Program-made: the position numbers and the translations under genes | Shown: piece by piece, positions 57,051-64,000 of the stretch | Numbering within the stretch: position 1 is the first letter of the stretch | How the letters are laid out: each line of letters opens with the position of its first letter | The notes under the pieces: generated by a model | What the model saw: the letters and a program-made list of their open reading frames with translations, nothing else | Told to the model about the DNA's origin: nothing | Database searches by the model: none | DNA from: Gammaproteobacteria bacterium | Lineage (GTDB): Bacteria > Pseudomonadota > Gammaproteobacteria > Legionellales > Legionellaceae | Direction: 5' to 3' | Assembly (NCBI GenBank): GCA_024742995.1 | Contig: JANSXK010000003.1 | Location: forward strand, 124,001-188,000 | DNA length: 64,000 nucleotides

Positions 57051-57075
57051 AAAGCGACGAACCGTCGCTTTTTTT
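57051..57075 (+). terminator. Terminator after tRNA-Gly
   Basis: AAGCGACG-AAC-CGTCGCTT forms an 8-bp stem ending in a run of T (57069-57075). It follows the tRNA-Gly 3' end by 4 bases and separates it from the next tRNA pair. Confidence 0.85.
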
Positions 57076-57177
57076 GTTAAGAAGGCGCCTTATCTCAGGA
57101 CTTACGCGCAGCAACGAGGTTTAGGCAACATTACTGTTTAATAAAAAAAGCGTTGTTTGCGTAAGTTCGGTAAAAAC

Positions 57178-57251
57178 GGCTGTGTGGCAGAGTGGTCATG
57201 CAGCGGCCTGCAAAGCCGTGTACGCCGGTTCGATTCCGGCCTCAGCCTCCA
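57178..57251 (+). tRNA. tRNA-Cys (anticodon GCA)
   Basis: A 74-base tRNA with anticodon loop CTGCAAA, T arm GCCGG-TTCGATT-CCGGC and encoded CCA. The acceptor stem GGCTGTG/CTCAGCC has one non-canonical pair (T6 with T67), while all other stems pair well. tRNA-Leu follows 11 bases later, suggesting a shared transcript. Confidence 0.9.
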
Positions 57252-57262
57252 AACATCCACCT

Positions 57263-57352
57263 GCCCAGGTGGCGAAACAGGTAGACGCAAGGGATTTAAA
57301 ATCCCTCGAGAATAAAAATCTCGTGCCGGTTCGATTCCGGCCCTGGGCACCA
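57263..57352 (+). tRNA. tRNA-Leu (anticodon TAA)
   Basis: A 90-base class II tRNA: acceptor GCCCAGG/CCTGGGC, anticodon arm AGGGA-TTTAAAA-TCCCT (TAA), a long variable arm CGAGAATAAAAATCTCG, T arm GCCGG-TTCGATT-CCGGC and encoded CCA. Confidence 0.94.
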
Positions 57353-57359
57353 ATTATTT

Positions 57360-57569
57360 TTATGTTTTTGGTTGAGTTGGTGCGCTATTTGCTTGTGTGT
57401 CTTTTTGTTGCTGGCTTTTTTCATTCTTGGGTTCACTTAATTCTTTTTCCACTCGGGACTCTATAGCATCTGAAGGTTTAGCACTCGATGATGGAGACGT
57501 CATGCTATGAACGGAGTTTATGAGCGTGTCCATCGCCGTAGCTTTAACGTCGTTCATAGAAGGGATCAT
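57360..57569 (-). CDS. Small hypothetical hydrophilic protein
   Basis: A 69-residue open frame rich in Ser, Lys, Gln and Glu, apparently disordered and without recognisable domains. It sits opposite the tRNA strand, directly after tRNA-Leu. AGG lies about 10 bases before the ATG. The composition is like a real small protein more than a chance frame, but no homolog is recognised. The rest of the 57353-57733 gap is AT-rich and appears empty. Confidence 0.35.
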   Translation of the reverse strand: MIPSMNDVKATAMDTLINSVHSMTSPSSSAKPSDAIESRVEKELSEPKNEKSQQQKDTQANSAPTQPKT

Positions 57570-57733
57570 GTGTATTAACCTAATATGGTTTAAGGGGTTA
57601 TTACTCGCAAAAAAGGTTATTTAACCAATTGATTTTAATCATAGCATATATATGGTTTTCATGCTGCGAAAAAGTTTATATTAGGAACAATATATGATAT
57701 TATTACCCTCTTTGGTTTTGTGTTGGGACTATT

Positions 57734-58732
57734 GTGAAAAAAATATCAGCAAAAATGAATGTTTATGGGGCACAAACAGCGGATGTATCATTTGTGGACG
57801 AGATGGTGCATTTGGAGGGGAATAACAATACCCCTTGGTTGAAGTCCGGGAATTTTGAGGAGCAGAAAAAGCATTCTTCTGTGTTGCTGGATAGATCGAT
57901 TTGTATCGCTGATATTGATGTACATCTTTTTCCTACTAGCTTGACATCAAAATCACAACCGCTGGATGAGAATGAATATAGGGTTGTGTTTGTAACTACT
58001 GAGATGGCGCAGGGTTTATTGGCACAAGAGGATTTGATTACTCATTATTTTGGGCCTAAACCTACAAGCCATCGTGGGTTGATACTCCATGTTTCAGACT
58101 CGTCTGGTGTCGATGAGATACGTCAACGAGTAGAGTGTTTAAAAACTGACAACCCATATTTAGCACTTGATGTTTCCACAACGTCTGAGGAATTAAAATC
58201 AATTTTTAATAAACAAATCAAGTCAAACTATTTTCATGTTTTCATTGCTGGTTTTTGCAAGAATATTGCCGATAAATTTGGTGAAGAAATGACGACTCAT
58301 ATCCGTCCGGTTATCGATCAATTATATCGCGGATGGGGATCAGGACATCCCGATTTCAATGCATTTGAACAGGATTGTATGGCTCAATTTCAGCAACATT
58401 TACCTATGCGGGGAATGCCTAAGGCAAGGGAAATATTAAGCGCTCTTTTAGTCAGTCTGGCATTAGGATTTCTAGTATGTTGGGTCACACCGTTTATGGT
58501 GTATTTGAGTGTTTGCTTGACACTAAAAATGGGTGTTCTTTCTGGGACAATTGCTTTCAATAGTGCCATGCTTGCAAAAGTCGCGGGTTCTGTTGGTTTG
58601 ACTGCAGGGGTCTTATCTGCGACAGGTTGGTTTTCAAAAACCCATAGTGATCTAGCGAAACTAGAGGTTGGTGATGTGATTACTCAGTTAAAATCTCCCT
58701 CTCTGTGTGGATTGACTGCGTCTGGTCAGTAG
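57734..58732 (+). CDS. Hypothetical protein with C-terminal membrane helices
   Basis: A 332-residue protein not recognised. Residues 1-230 are soluble-looking with mixed helix and strand; residues 235-305 contain two to three strongly hydrophobic stretches (EILSALLVSLALGFLVCWV, then a Gly/Ala-rich pair), ending in a hydrophilic tail. No signal peptide. The start is a GTG with GGGA 7 bases upstream; an ATG seven codons later is the alternative. It stands alone. A soluble head with C-terminal helix pairs recalls several Legionella effectors that insert into host membranes, but this is only a resemblance in layout. Confidence 0.6.
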   Translation: MKKISAKMNVYGAQTADVSFVDEMVHLEGNNNTPWLKSGNFEEQKKHSSVLLDRSICIADIDVHLFPTSLTSKSQPLDENEYRVVFVTTEMAQGLLAQEDLITHYFGPKPTSHRGLILHVSDSSGVDEIRQRVECLKTDNPYLALDVSTTSEELKSIFNKQIKSNYFHVFIAGFCKNIADKFGEEMTTHIRPVIDQLYRGWGSGHPDFNAFEQDCMAQFQQHLPMRGMPKAREILSALLVSLALGFLVCWVTPFMVYLSVCLTLKMGVLSGTIAFNSAMLAKVAGSVGLTAGVLSATGWFSKTHSDLAKLEVGDVITQLKSPSLCGLTASGQ

Positions 58733-58807
58733 TTTTGAATTGTTTCGTGACATGCTTTCGTGCTTACCCTAAACTGATCGCATTGGTTTTCAGGATAAGA
58801 AAGTGTA

Positions 58808-59293
58808 ATGCAGATTTGGATTGATGCGGATGCGTGTCCTAAAACAATTAAAGATATTCTTTATCGCATGGCGATTCGTACCAAAATCCCTTTGAAAGTG
58901 GTTTCAAACCATGCCTTTTCAGTGCCTGCGTCGGTCTTTATTAAAAAAATACAAGTAGGTTCTGGCTTTGATGTCGTGGATGCCTATATTGTTGAGCATG
59001 TTCAAGCTGGGGATTTGGTGATCACCGCGGATATTCCTTTTGCAGATGCTGTGGTGAGTAAACAGTGTTTTGCATTGAATCCACGTGGTGAATTGTATTC
59101 TGAAAATAACATCAAGCAATTGCTAGGCAAAAGAGACATGAATGAAGTGTTGCGTGGCGGCGGGATGATATCAGGGGGGTTGGGTAAACTGAGTGCCAAA
59201 GAAGTGCAAAAATTTGCCAATCATTTGGATAAATGGGTAAGCCAGCGTCAGAAATCCTCCTCACGTCCGGTGGACAAGCCGCGAGATGTTTAA
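58808..59293 (+). CDS. YaiI/YqxD (UPF0178) family protein
   Basis: A 161-residue protein of the DUF188 family, related to PIN-like nucleases. Typical segments are IWIDADACPKTIKDIL at the N terminus, GDLVITADIPFADAVVSKQ and RGGGMISGGLGKLSAKEVQKFANHLDKW, with the conserved Asp residues. Its last 11 residues or so (SSRPVDKPRDV) are encoded by a copy of the dispersed repeat (59264-59289), beyond where family members usually end. Function is unknown beyond the family. It is followed by fdxA after 69 bases. Confidence 0.9.
   Translation: MQIWIDADACPKTIKDILYRMAIRTKIPLKVVSNHAFSVPASVFIKKIQVGSGFDVVDAYIVEHVQAGDLVITADIPFADAVVSKQCFALNPRGELYSENNIKQLLGKRDMNEVLRGGGMISGGLGKLSAKEVQKFANHLDKWVSQRQKSSSRPVDKPRDV
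59264..59289. repeat. Dispersed GC-rich repeat in the end of the YaiI gene
   Basis: CGTCCGGTGGACAAGCCGCG followed by AGATGT, matching the reverse complement of the copy at 40030 and supplying the C-terminal codons RPVDKPRD. Confidence 0.55.
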
Positions 59294-59362
59294 CCCCCTT
59301 ATCTTTATCGTCACAATCAGTTATGATCAGTGCATGACATGCTCAGCAAATAAGGAAACCTT

Positions 59363-59701
59363 ATGACCTTCGTTGTGAATGAAAATTGTATCAAATGTAA
59401 ATATACGGATTGTGTGGAAGTTTGTCCGGTAGATTGTTTTTATGAGGGACCTAATTTTTTGGTGATTGATCCTGACGAATGTATTGATTGTGCGTTATGC
59501 GAGCCAGAATGTCCGGTTGATGCGATTGTCTCTGAAGATGATCTGGCTGCAGATCAGAGTGAATTTTTAGAGTTGAATGCTGAATTAAGTAAGACTTGGC
59601 CGAATATCACGGTGAAGAAAGATGGGCCTCCGGATGCAGCGTCCTGGGAAAATGTGACCAACAAGCGTGAGCATCTTGAAAAAGAGTGGCCAAAAAAATA
59701 A
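59363..59701 (+). CDS. fdxA: Seven-iron ferredoxin FdxA
   Basis: Small electron carrier with one 3Fe-4S and one 4Fe-4S cluster. The 112-residue protein reads [21 protein letters not shown] and then [16 protein letters not shown], the two cluster-binding sets typical of FdxA-type (Azotobacter FdI) ferredoxins. An AAGGAAACC motif precedes the ATG. Its end overlaps the next gene by 16 bases. Confidence 0.92.
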   Translation: MTFVVNENCIKCKYTDCVEVCPVDCFYEGPNFLVIDPDECIDCALCEPECPVDAIVSEDDLAADQSEFLELNAELSKTWPNITVKKDGPPDAASWENVTNKREHLEKEWPKK

Positions 59702-61638
59702 TTCCGTCTCATTCTGAAGACTTACTTGCCCATTGCCAGACCTTATTTGCGTCTGGTGGCAAGCTCAATACGACCATTCCTGAATTCGTGCCGCGTCCTC
59801 AGCAAGCGACACTGGCTGTGGCGATTGCAGATGCGATTATTAAGAAACACCAATTGGTCGTTGAAGCAGGCACAGGTACGGGTAAAACCTTTGCGTATTT
59901 GATTCCTTGTTTGCTCAGTGGTAAAAAAGCCATTATTTCTACGGCCACCAAAACTTTGCAAGATCAGTTGGTGCAAAAGGATTTGCCGATATTGATTCAG
60001 GCGTTGGGTTTGGCGACCCGTGTTCAAAATCTCAAAGGGCGTAGCAATTATATTTGTCACCATCGTACCCAACAATTTTCTGAGGAGGGACGCTTGCAGT
60101 CAGCTGCTTGTGCTGCGGATATTGCTTATGTGCATGAAAAATTGCCGCAATTGACCCACGGTGAGCGCTCAGAATTACCCGAACTCAGTGAAAACTCTCA
60201 GGCTTGGCCCTTTGTGACATCGACGCTTGATAATTGCATGGGTCGTGCTTGTGATTTTCATAACAAATGTTTTTTGATGCAAGCACGTAAACGTGCGATT
60301 GAAGCAGATGTGGTGGTGATCAATCATCATGTGTTTTTTGCGGATTCGCGATTGAAGGCAGAAGGATTCGGGGAATTATTACCGCAAGCGGGCAGCGTGA
60401 TTTTTGATGAGGCGCATCAATTGGCAGATATTGCGACGGAGTTTCATGGCAGTCAATTTGGAACGCGTCAATTACGCGATGGCTTTGATGATATGTTGCG
60501 CGCTTGGCCCGTACTCGATTTGGCCAATCAACCGTTCAAACAATGGTCCGTGGCATTAGATCATGTCTTGGATAAGCTCTGGCTGGCCGTACCCATCGAG
60601 CGTAGTGATTGGACGGTATTGATGAAGCAGAGTGCGTTTCGAGATGCTTGGGAAGACTTGCTTGAGTTTGTCGAGCGCTGGGTTGCCGCTTTGCCACTGC
60701 CTGATCCAAATGATGAGTCTGATTTGGCGCAGTCTAAGGTACGATGCTTGGCGCTGCATGCGATGATTCATGATTTTTGTACCACAGAAACCGAAACCGT
60801 GCGCTGGGTAGAAAAATTCAAACGTACCGTGGTATTTCACGCAACACCTTTGGATATCGCACCGTACGTTAAAACCTTGCTGGCGCGTTATCCTTCTGCG
60901 TATGTGTTTACGTCCGCTACTTTAACAGTGTCCAATGCCTTTGATTGTTTCATCCAGCCCTTGGGATTGACCGAGCCGGTGACGTTGCATTTGCCAAGTC
61001 CTTTTGATTTTGAGCAACAGGCGTTGCTTTATTTGCCGAGAGATCTACCCGATCCTAAAAATCCCAGGTATTATGGAGTGCTTTTAGACAAAGCGTTGCC
61101 GATCATCAATGCGTGCCAAGGGCGGTGTTTCTTTTTGTTTACCAGTCATCGCGCTTTACAAGAGATGGCAGATTTGTTGCGGCCACGAGTAAGCTTTCCT
61201 ATTTTGGTGCAAGGTGAGGAAGCAAAGCCGATTTTGTTGGCACGGTTTCGATCATTGGGTAATGCCGTGTTGTTGGGAACCGCGACGTTTTGGGAAGGCG
61301 TAGATGTGAAAGGGGACAGTTTGTCTTGTGTGATCATCGATAAAATTCCTTTTGCCAGCCCTAAAGATCCGGTGATGCAGGGAAAAATACGTCACTGCCA
61401 AGCGCAAGGTCGATCGGCGTTCGAAGAGATTTCTTTGGCGGCGGCGGTCTTGTCTTTGAAGCAAGGTGTTGGACGCTTGCTCCGAGATGTGAGCGATCGT
61501 GGGGTATTGATGATTGCTGATCCGCGCTTGACAGGCAGGGCCTATGGCGAACAGATTTTTGCCAGTTTACCACCGTTGCGCAAAACCCGGGATGCACAAA
61601 CGGTCTTAACTTTTATTGAACGTGGATTTCGAACATGA
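59686..61638 (+). CDS. DinG/YoaA-family ATP-dependent DNA helicase
   Basis: An iron-sulfur superfamily 2 helicase of the XPD/DinG group. The 650-residue protein has Walker A AGTGTGKT (61-68), the four cluster cysteines Cys124, Cys184, Cys189 and Cys195, and the DEAH box at 241-244. The remaining motifs run to [20 protein letters not shown]. Length and the cluster spacing fit E. coli YoaA better than DinG, and E. coli YoaA works with the HolC chi subunit, which is also present here at 4322. The GTG start overlaps fdxA; no clear ribosome site is seen. Confidence 0.9.
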   Translation: MAKKIIPSHSEDLLAHCQTLFASGGKLNTTIPEFVPRPQQATLAVAIADAIIKKHQLVVEAGTGTGKTFAYLIPCLLSGKKAIISTATKTLQDQLVQKDLPILIQALGLATRVQNLKGRSNYICHHRTQQFSEEGRLQSAACAADIAYVHEKLPQLTHGERSELPELSENSQAWPFVTSTLDNCMGRACDFHNKCFLMQARKRAIEADVVVINHHVFFADSRLKAEGFGELLPQAGSVIFDEAHQLADIATEFHGSQFGTRQLRDGFDDMLRAWPVLDLANQPFKQWSVALDHVLDKLWLAVPIERSDWTVLMKQSAFRDAWEDLLEFVERWVAALPLPDPNDESDLAQSKVRCLALHAMIHDFCTTETETVRWVEKFKRTVVFHATPLDIAPYVKTLLARYPSAYVFTSATLTVSNAFDCFIQPLGLTEPVTLHLPSPFDFEQQALLYLPRDLPDPKNPRYYGVLLDKALPIINACQGRCFFLFTSHRALQEMADLLRPRVSFPILVQGEEAKPILLARFRSLGNAVLLGTATFWEGVDVKGDSLSCVIIDKIPFASPKDPVMQGKIRHCQAQGRSAFEEISLAAAVLSLKQGVGRLLRDVSDRGVLMIADPRLTGRAYGEQIFASLPPLRKTRDAQTVLTFIERGFRT

Positions 61639-62294
61639 ATTTATTGGCTATAGATAGTTCAACAGCAGTCGCGACGGTCGCGTTGATGGTGGGGACTGAA
61701 ACCACAACCGTAAAACAAGACGGTATTCGTGAGCATGCGCAGCATTTGTTACCGATGGTACAAACATTGATGGATCAATCCGGCGTTACTTGGACATCTC
61801 TGGATGGTATTGTCTTTGGTATGGGTCCCGGAAGCTTCACGGGCATACGGATTGCGTGTAGTATTGCCAAAGCATTGGCGTTTGCACATGATTTGCCAAT
61901 GTACGGTGTCAAGACTGTGGATGCGATTGCTTATCAGGCGCAACTGCACAGTATTTTTGAGACGCCACACGCTATTTTAGCAGCGCTAGATGCACGGATG
62001 CAGGAAGTGTATTGGGCTTATTATCCTCCCGAAACGCCTATCGCGTCGTCAATACAGGTGACACCGGTGCAAGCAGTTGAGGTGCCTGAAGTGCCGGTCA
62101 TTTTAGCGGGTTGGGGCTTGGAGCATTACGCAGATCAGTGGTCACAACATTTGCGTGATGTCATTGTGGCCGAATGTGTACAGGCACCTGAAGCAGAATC
62201 TATGTTGCATTTGGTTGCAGCAGGACATGTTTCTGCCATGTCTGCGGCCGAAGCATTACCATTTTACGTTCGTGACCAAGTCACTGATAAATAG
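61635..62294 (+). CDS. tsaB: tRNA threonylcarbamoyladenosine synthesis protein TsaB
   Basis: Scaffold of the TsaBDE complex that makes t6A37 in ANN-decoding tRNAs. The 219-residue protein is of the Gcp/TsaD fold and begins [17 protein letters not shown]; it includes [25 protein letters not shown] and [16 protein letters not shown]. It starts by ATGA overlap with the helicase gene, an arrangement seen near yoaA in E. coli too. The catalytic partners tsaD and tsaE are not in the window. Confidence 0.94.
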   Translation: MNLLAIDSSTAVATVALMVGTETTTVKQDGIREHAQHLLPMVQTLMDQSGVTWTSLDGIVFGMGPGSFTGIRIACSIAKALAFAHDLPMYGVKTVDAIAYQAQLHSIFETPHAILAALDARMQEVYWAYYPPETPIASSIQVTPVQAVEVPEVPVILAGWGLEHYADQWSQHLRDVIVAECVQAPEAESMLHLVAAGHVSAMSAAEALPFYVRDQVTDK

Positions 62295-62305
62295 AGGGTG
62301 AGAAT

Positions 62306-62488
62306 ATGGATAAAAAACTATTGGCTATTTTGGTTTGCCCTTTGTGTAAAGGGGAATTATTAGCAAAACAAGAAGAATTAATCTGTAAATTTGACCGCTT
62401 GGCTTATCCCATTCGTGATGGTATTCCTGTCATGCTCGAAGGGGAAGCGCGTCAAATTTCTTTAGAGGAAAAAGACAAGCTATCATGA
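62306..62488 (+). CDS. Trm112-like/YcaR family small protein
   Basis: A 60-residue zinc-ribbon-like protein of the UPF0434 group: [19 protein letters not shown], then [19 protein letters not shown]. Residues CPLC and the later single Cys are conserved, and the [13 protein letters not shown] segment is diagnostic. Trm112 proteins activate methyltransferases; the bacterial target is uncertain. Its stop overlaps the rarA start by 4 bases. Confidence 0.9.
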   Translation: MDKKLLAILVCPLCKGELLAKQEELICKFDRLAYPIRDGIPVMLEGEARQISLEEKDKLS

Positions 62489-63759
62489 AAACCATCCCTT
62501 TGGCCGAACAATTACGACCCACGCAATGGTCCGATGTGATTGGGCAAGCGCATTTATTGGGGCCAGGTAAGCCACTGCGACTGGCATTTGAATCAGGCCA
62601 ATGTCATTCCATGATTTTGTGGGGACCACCTGGGGTGGGCAAAACAACGTTGGCACGTTTGATGTCGCAAGCGTCTGATTGTGAATGGATTGCTTTGTCG
62701 GCGGTGTTTTCTGGGGTAAAAGACATTCGTGCAGCAATGGATTTGGCGGAAAAGCATCGTGTTGCAGCGCAAAAAACCATTCTTTTCATCGATGAAATTC
62801 ATCGGTTTAACAAAGCGCAACAAGATGCACTGTTGCCTTATACCGAATCCGGATTGGTCACTTTAATTGGGGCAACCACGGAAAACCCTTCTTTTGAAGT
62901 CATCAGCGCTTTGTTATCTCGGACACAAGTACATGTTTTAAAGTCTTTGACTGCTGATGAATTGCAATGTTTATTGCAACGGGCATGTCAAAAGGCGTGT
63001 CCTGCATTGCAATGGCACGAGGATGCGACGGCATTATTGATAGCGCATGCTGATGGTGATGCGCGTCGGTTGCTGAACTTATTGGAGCAGATACTTTTGG
63101 CGGTGACAACGCAAGATGTGTCGATGGTGACAGTGGCGTTGATCCACGATACTTTAAGTGGTACGCGCCGACGTTTTGATAAAAGTGGGGATCACTTTTA
63201 TGATCAAATTTCAGCCTTGCATAAATCTGTACGCGGTTCTCACCCCGATGCCGCACTATATTGGTTATGTCGAATGTTAGATGGTGGGGCAGATCCTTTG
63301 TATTTGTTGCGGCGGATTGTACGTATGGCTTGGGAAGACATTGGCTTGGCTGATCCGCGCGCGATACAAATCACTCAAGATGCCGCGAGCACTTATGAGC
63401 GCCTTGGGTCGCCGGAAGGGGAGCTGGCTTTGGCCCAAGCTGTGATTTATTTAGCGATGGCACCGAAAAGCAATGCGGGCTACGTGGCATTTAAGCAAGC
63501 ACAAGCATTTGTAAAGCGCGATGCTTCCCGCGAAGTGCCAGTCCATTTACGCAATGCGCCCACCTCGTTATTAAAAGACTTAGGTCATGGTGCTGATTAT
63601 CGTTATGCGCATGATGAAGCCCAAGCTTATGCTGCAGGGGAGTCTTATTTACCTACAGGTATGGTGGAGCCTAATTGGTATCAACCTGTTCAGCGCGGTT
63701 TGGAAATCAAATTAGCTGAGAAACTGGCATTTTTACGCGAATTGGATCAAAAGGCATGA
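62485..63759 (+). CDS. rarA: Replication-associated recombination protein RarA
   Basis: AAA+ ATPase (MgsA/WRNIP1 family) acting at stalled forks. The 424-residue protein has Walker A GPPGVGKT (47-54), Walker [11 protein letters not shown], and the sensor [10 protein letters not shown], followed by the family-specific C-terminal tetramer domain with [29 protein letters not shown] and a closing YLPTGM. It starts by ATGA overlap with the Trm112-like gene. In E. coli rarA neighbours lolA and serS; here the neighbours differ. Confidence 0.95.
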   Translation: MKTIPLAEQLRPTQWSDVIGQAHLLGPGKPLRLAFESGQCHSMILWGPPGVGKTTLARLMSQASDCEWIALSAVFSGVKDIRAAMDLAEKHRVAAQKTILFIDEIHRFNKAQQDALLPYTESGLVTLIGATTENPSFEVISALLSRTQVHVLKSLTADELQCLLQRACQKACPALQWHEDATALLIAHADGDARRLLNLLEQILLAVTTQDVSMVTVALIHDTLSGTRRRFDKSGDHFYDQISALHKSVRGSHPDAALYWLCRMLDGGADPLYLLRRIVRMAWEDIGLADPRAIQITQDAASTYERLGSPEGELALAQAVIYLAMAPKSNAGYVAFKQAQAFVKRDASREVPVHLRNAPTSLLKDLGHGADYRYAHDEAQAYAAGESYLPTGMVEPNWYQPVQRGLEIKLAEKLAFLRELDQKA

Positions 63760-63760
63760 T

Positions 63761-63970
63761 CTATATTTTAGGGTTCACTGGCATAAGAAACCACAGCACA
63801 AGATAAATTAAAAATGCAGATCCGCCTAAAAACAAAAACAGTACAAAAATCAAGCGTATCCAGGTCGGATCACATTCAAAATAATGCGCCAATCCCGCAC
63901 ACACGCCCGCAATCATACGATTTTTGCAAGAGCGGTATAGTTGTTTGTAGGGTTTATTTTTTCGCGTCAT
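63761..63970 (-). CDS. PspC-domain membrane protein
   Basis: A 69-residue protein with a single PspC domain: SCKNRMIAGVCAGLAHYFECDPTWIRLIFVLFLFLGGSAFLIYLVLWFLMP, with a charged N terminus and one long hydrophobic region. PspC proteins take part in the envelope-stress response; an isolated small PspC is common and its role is unclear. It is convergent with rarA, ending one base from its stop, and starts close to the window edge. Confidence 0.85.
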   Translation of the reverse strand: MTRKNKPYKQLYRSCKNRMIAGVCAGLAHYFECDPTWIRLIFVLFLFLGGSAFLIYLVLWFLMPVNPKI

Positions 63971-64000
63971 TGTATATCTCTTCTCTCAAGTCCCATGGGT

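Noticed and set aside
56941..57353. Reading frames on both strands across the tRNA genes
   Set aside because: They cover tRNA-Gly, tRNA-Cys and tRNA-Leu, whose cloverleafs explain the sequence completely.

Overview
This window comes from a gammaproteobacterial chromosome, most likely a host-associated member of the Legionellales (Legionella/Coxiella/Berkiella relatives). The evidence is a dense, operon-rich set of gammaproteobacterial housekeeping genes (pepA-holC divergent from lptFG, smrB divergent from prmB, pyrG-kdsA, ClpB and RNase E of the E. coli type), a fused aspartokinase/diaminopimelate decarboxylase, and several proteins that look like intracellular-lifestyle factors: an ankyrin protein resembling the Legionella effector AnkH/LegA3, a protein-kinase-like protein and several orphan membrane proteins. 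The placement is inferred from protein resemblance; no 16S rRNA gene is present. No transposase, prophage or CRISPR array was found.

Layout. 1-6.2 kb: infA and rpsT, murJ with an M17 peptidase, a DinJ/YafQ-type toxin-antitoxin pair with a palindrome inside its promoter, then holC and pepA. 6.3-11.4 kb: lptF-lptG (LPS export), a kinase-like orphan, and a BepA-like periplasmic metalloprotease. 11.5-17.4 kb: an overlapping run ribD-ribE-ribBA-ribH-pyrG-kdsA (riboflavin, CTP and Kdo synthesis). 17.4-27.4 kb: the cytochrome c maturation genes ccmABCDEFGHI, preceded by hipBA (hipA overlaps ccmA) and split between ccmB and ccmC by an opposing two-gene DarT/DarG locus. 27.5-34.6 kb: two small orphans, an AddA/RecB-like helicase-nuclease, lysAC and a secreted orphan. 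34.7-39.2 kb: clpB with a heat-shock-type promoter, an S49 peptidase and nnrD. 39.2-47.2 kb: two orphans (one with a duplicated start region), a DegP/DegQ-type protease, pgeF, rluD, miaB, an MFS transporter and smrB. 47.4-52.3 kb: prmB, asd, an orphan, the AnkH-like protein and a tandem-repeat membrane protein. 52.5-57.4 kb: rne divergent from rluC-HAD-pgsA, then tRNA-Gly, tRNA-Cys and tRNA-Leu. 57.4-64 kb: orphans, a YaiI-family protein, fdxA, a DinG/YoaA helicase, tsaB, a Trm112-like protein, rarA and a PspC-domain protein.

The most interesting region is 17.4-22.5 kb. Three HipB-type operators spaced exactly 28 bp apart precede hipBA, and no separate ccmA promoter is visible, so ccmAB may be read from a toxin-antitoxin promoter. 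The DarTG locus sits at the very last codons of ccmB. Its DarG has a low-complexity tail where I would expect the usual C-terminal domain, and both proteins carry short basic clusters near their C termini. A dispersed GC-rich palindromic repeat occurs in several intergenic gaps, including the one between darT and ccmC, and forms the coding C terminus of at least two genes.
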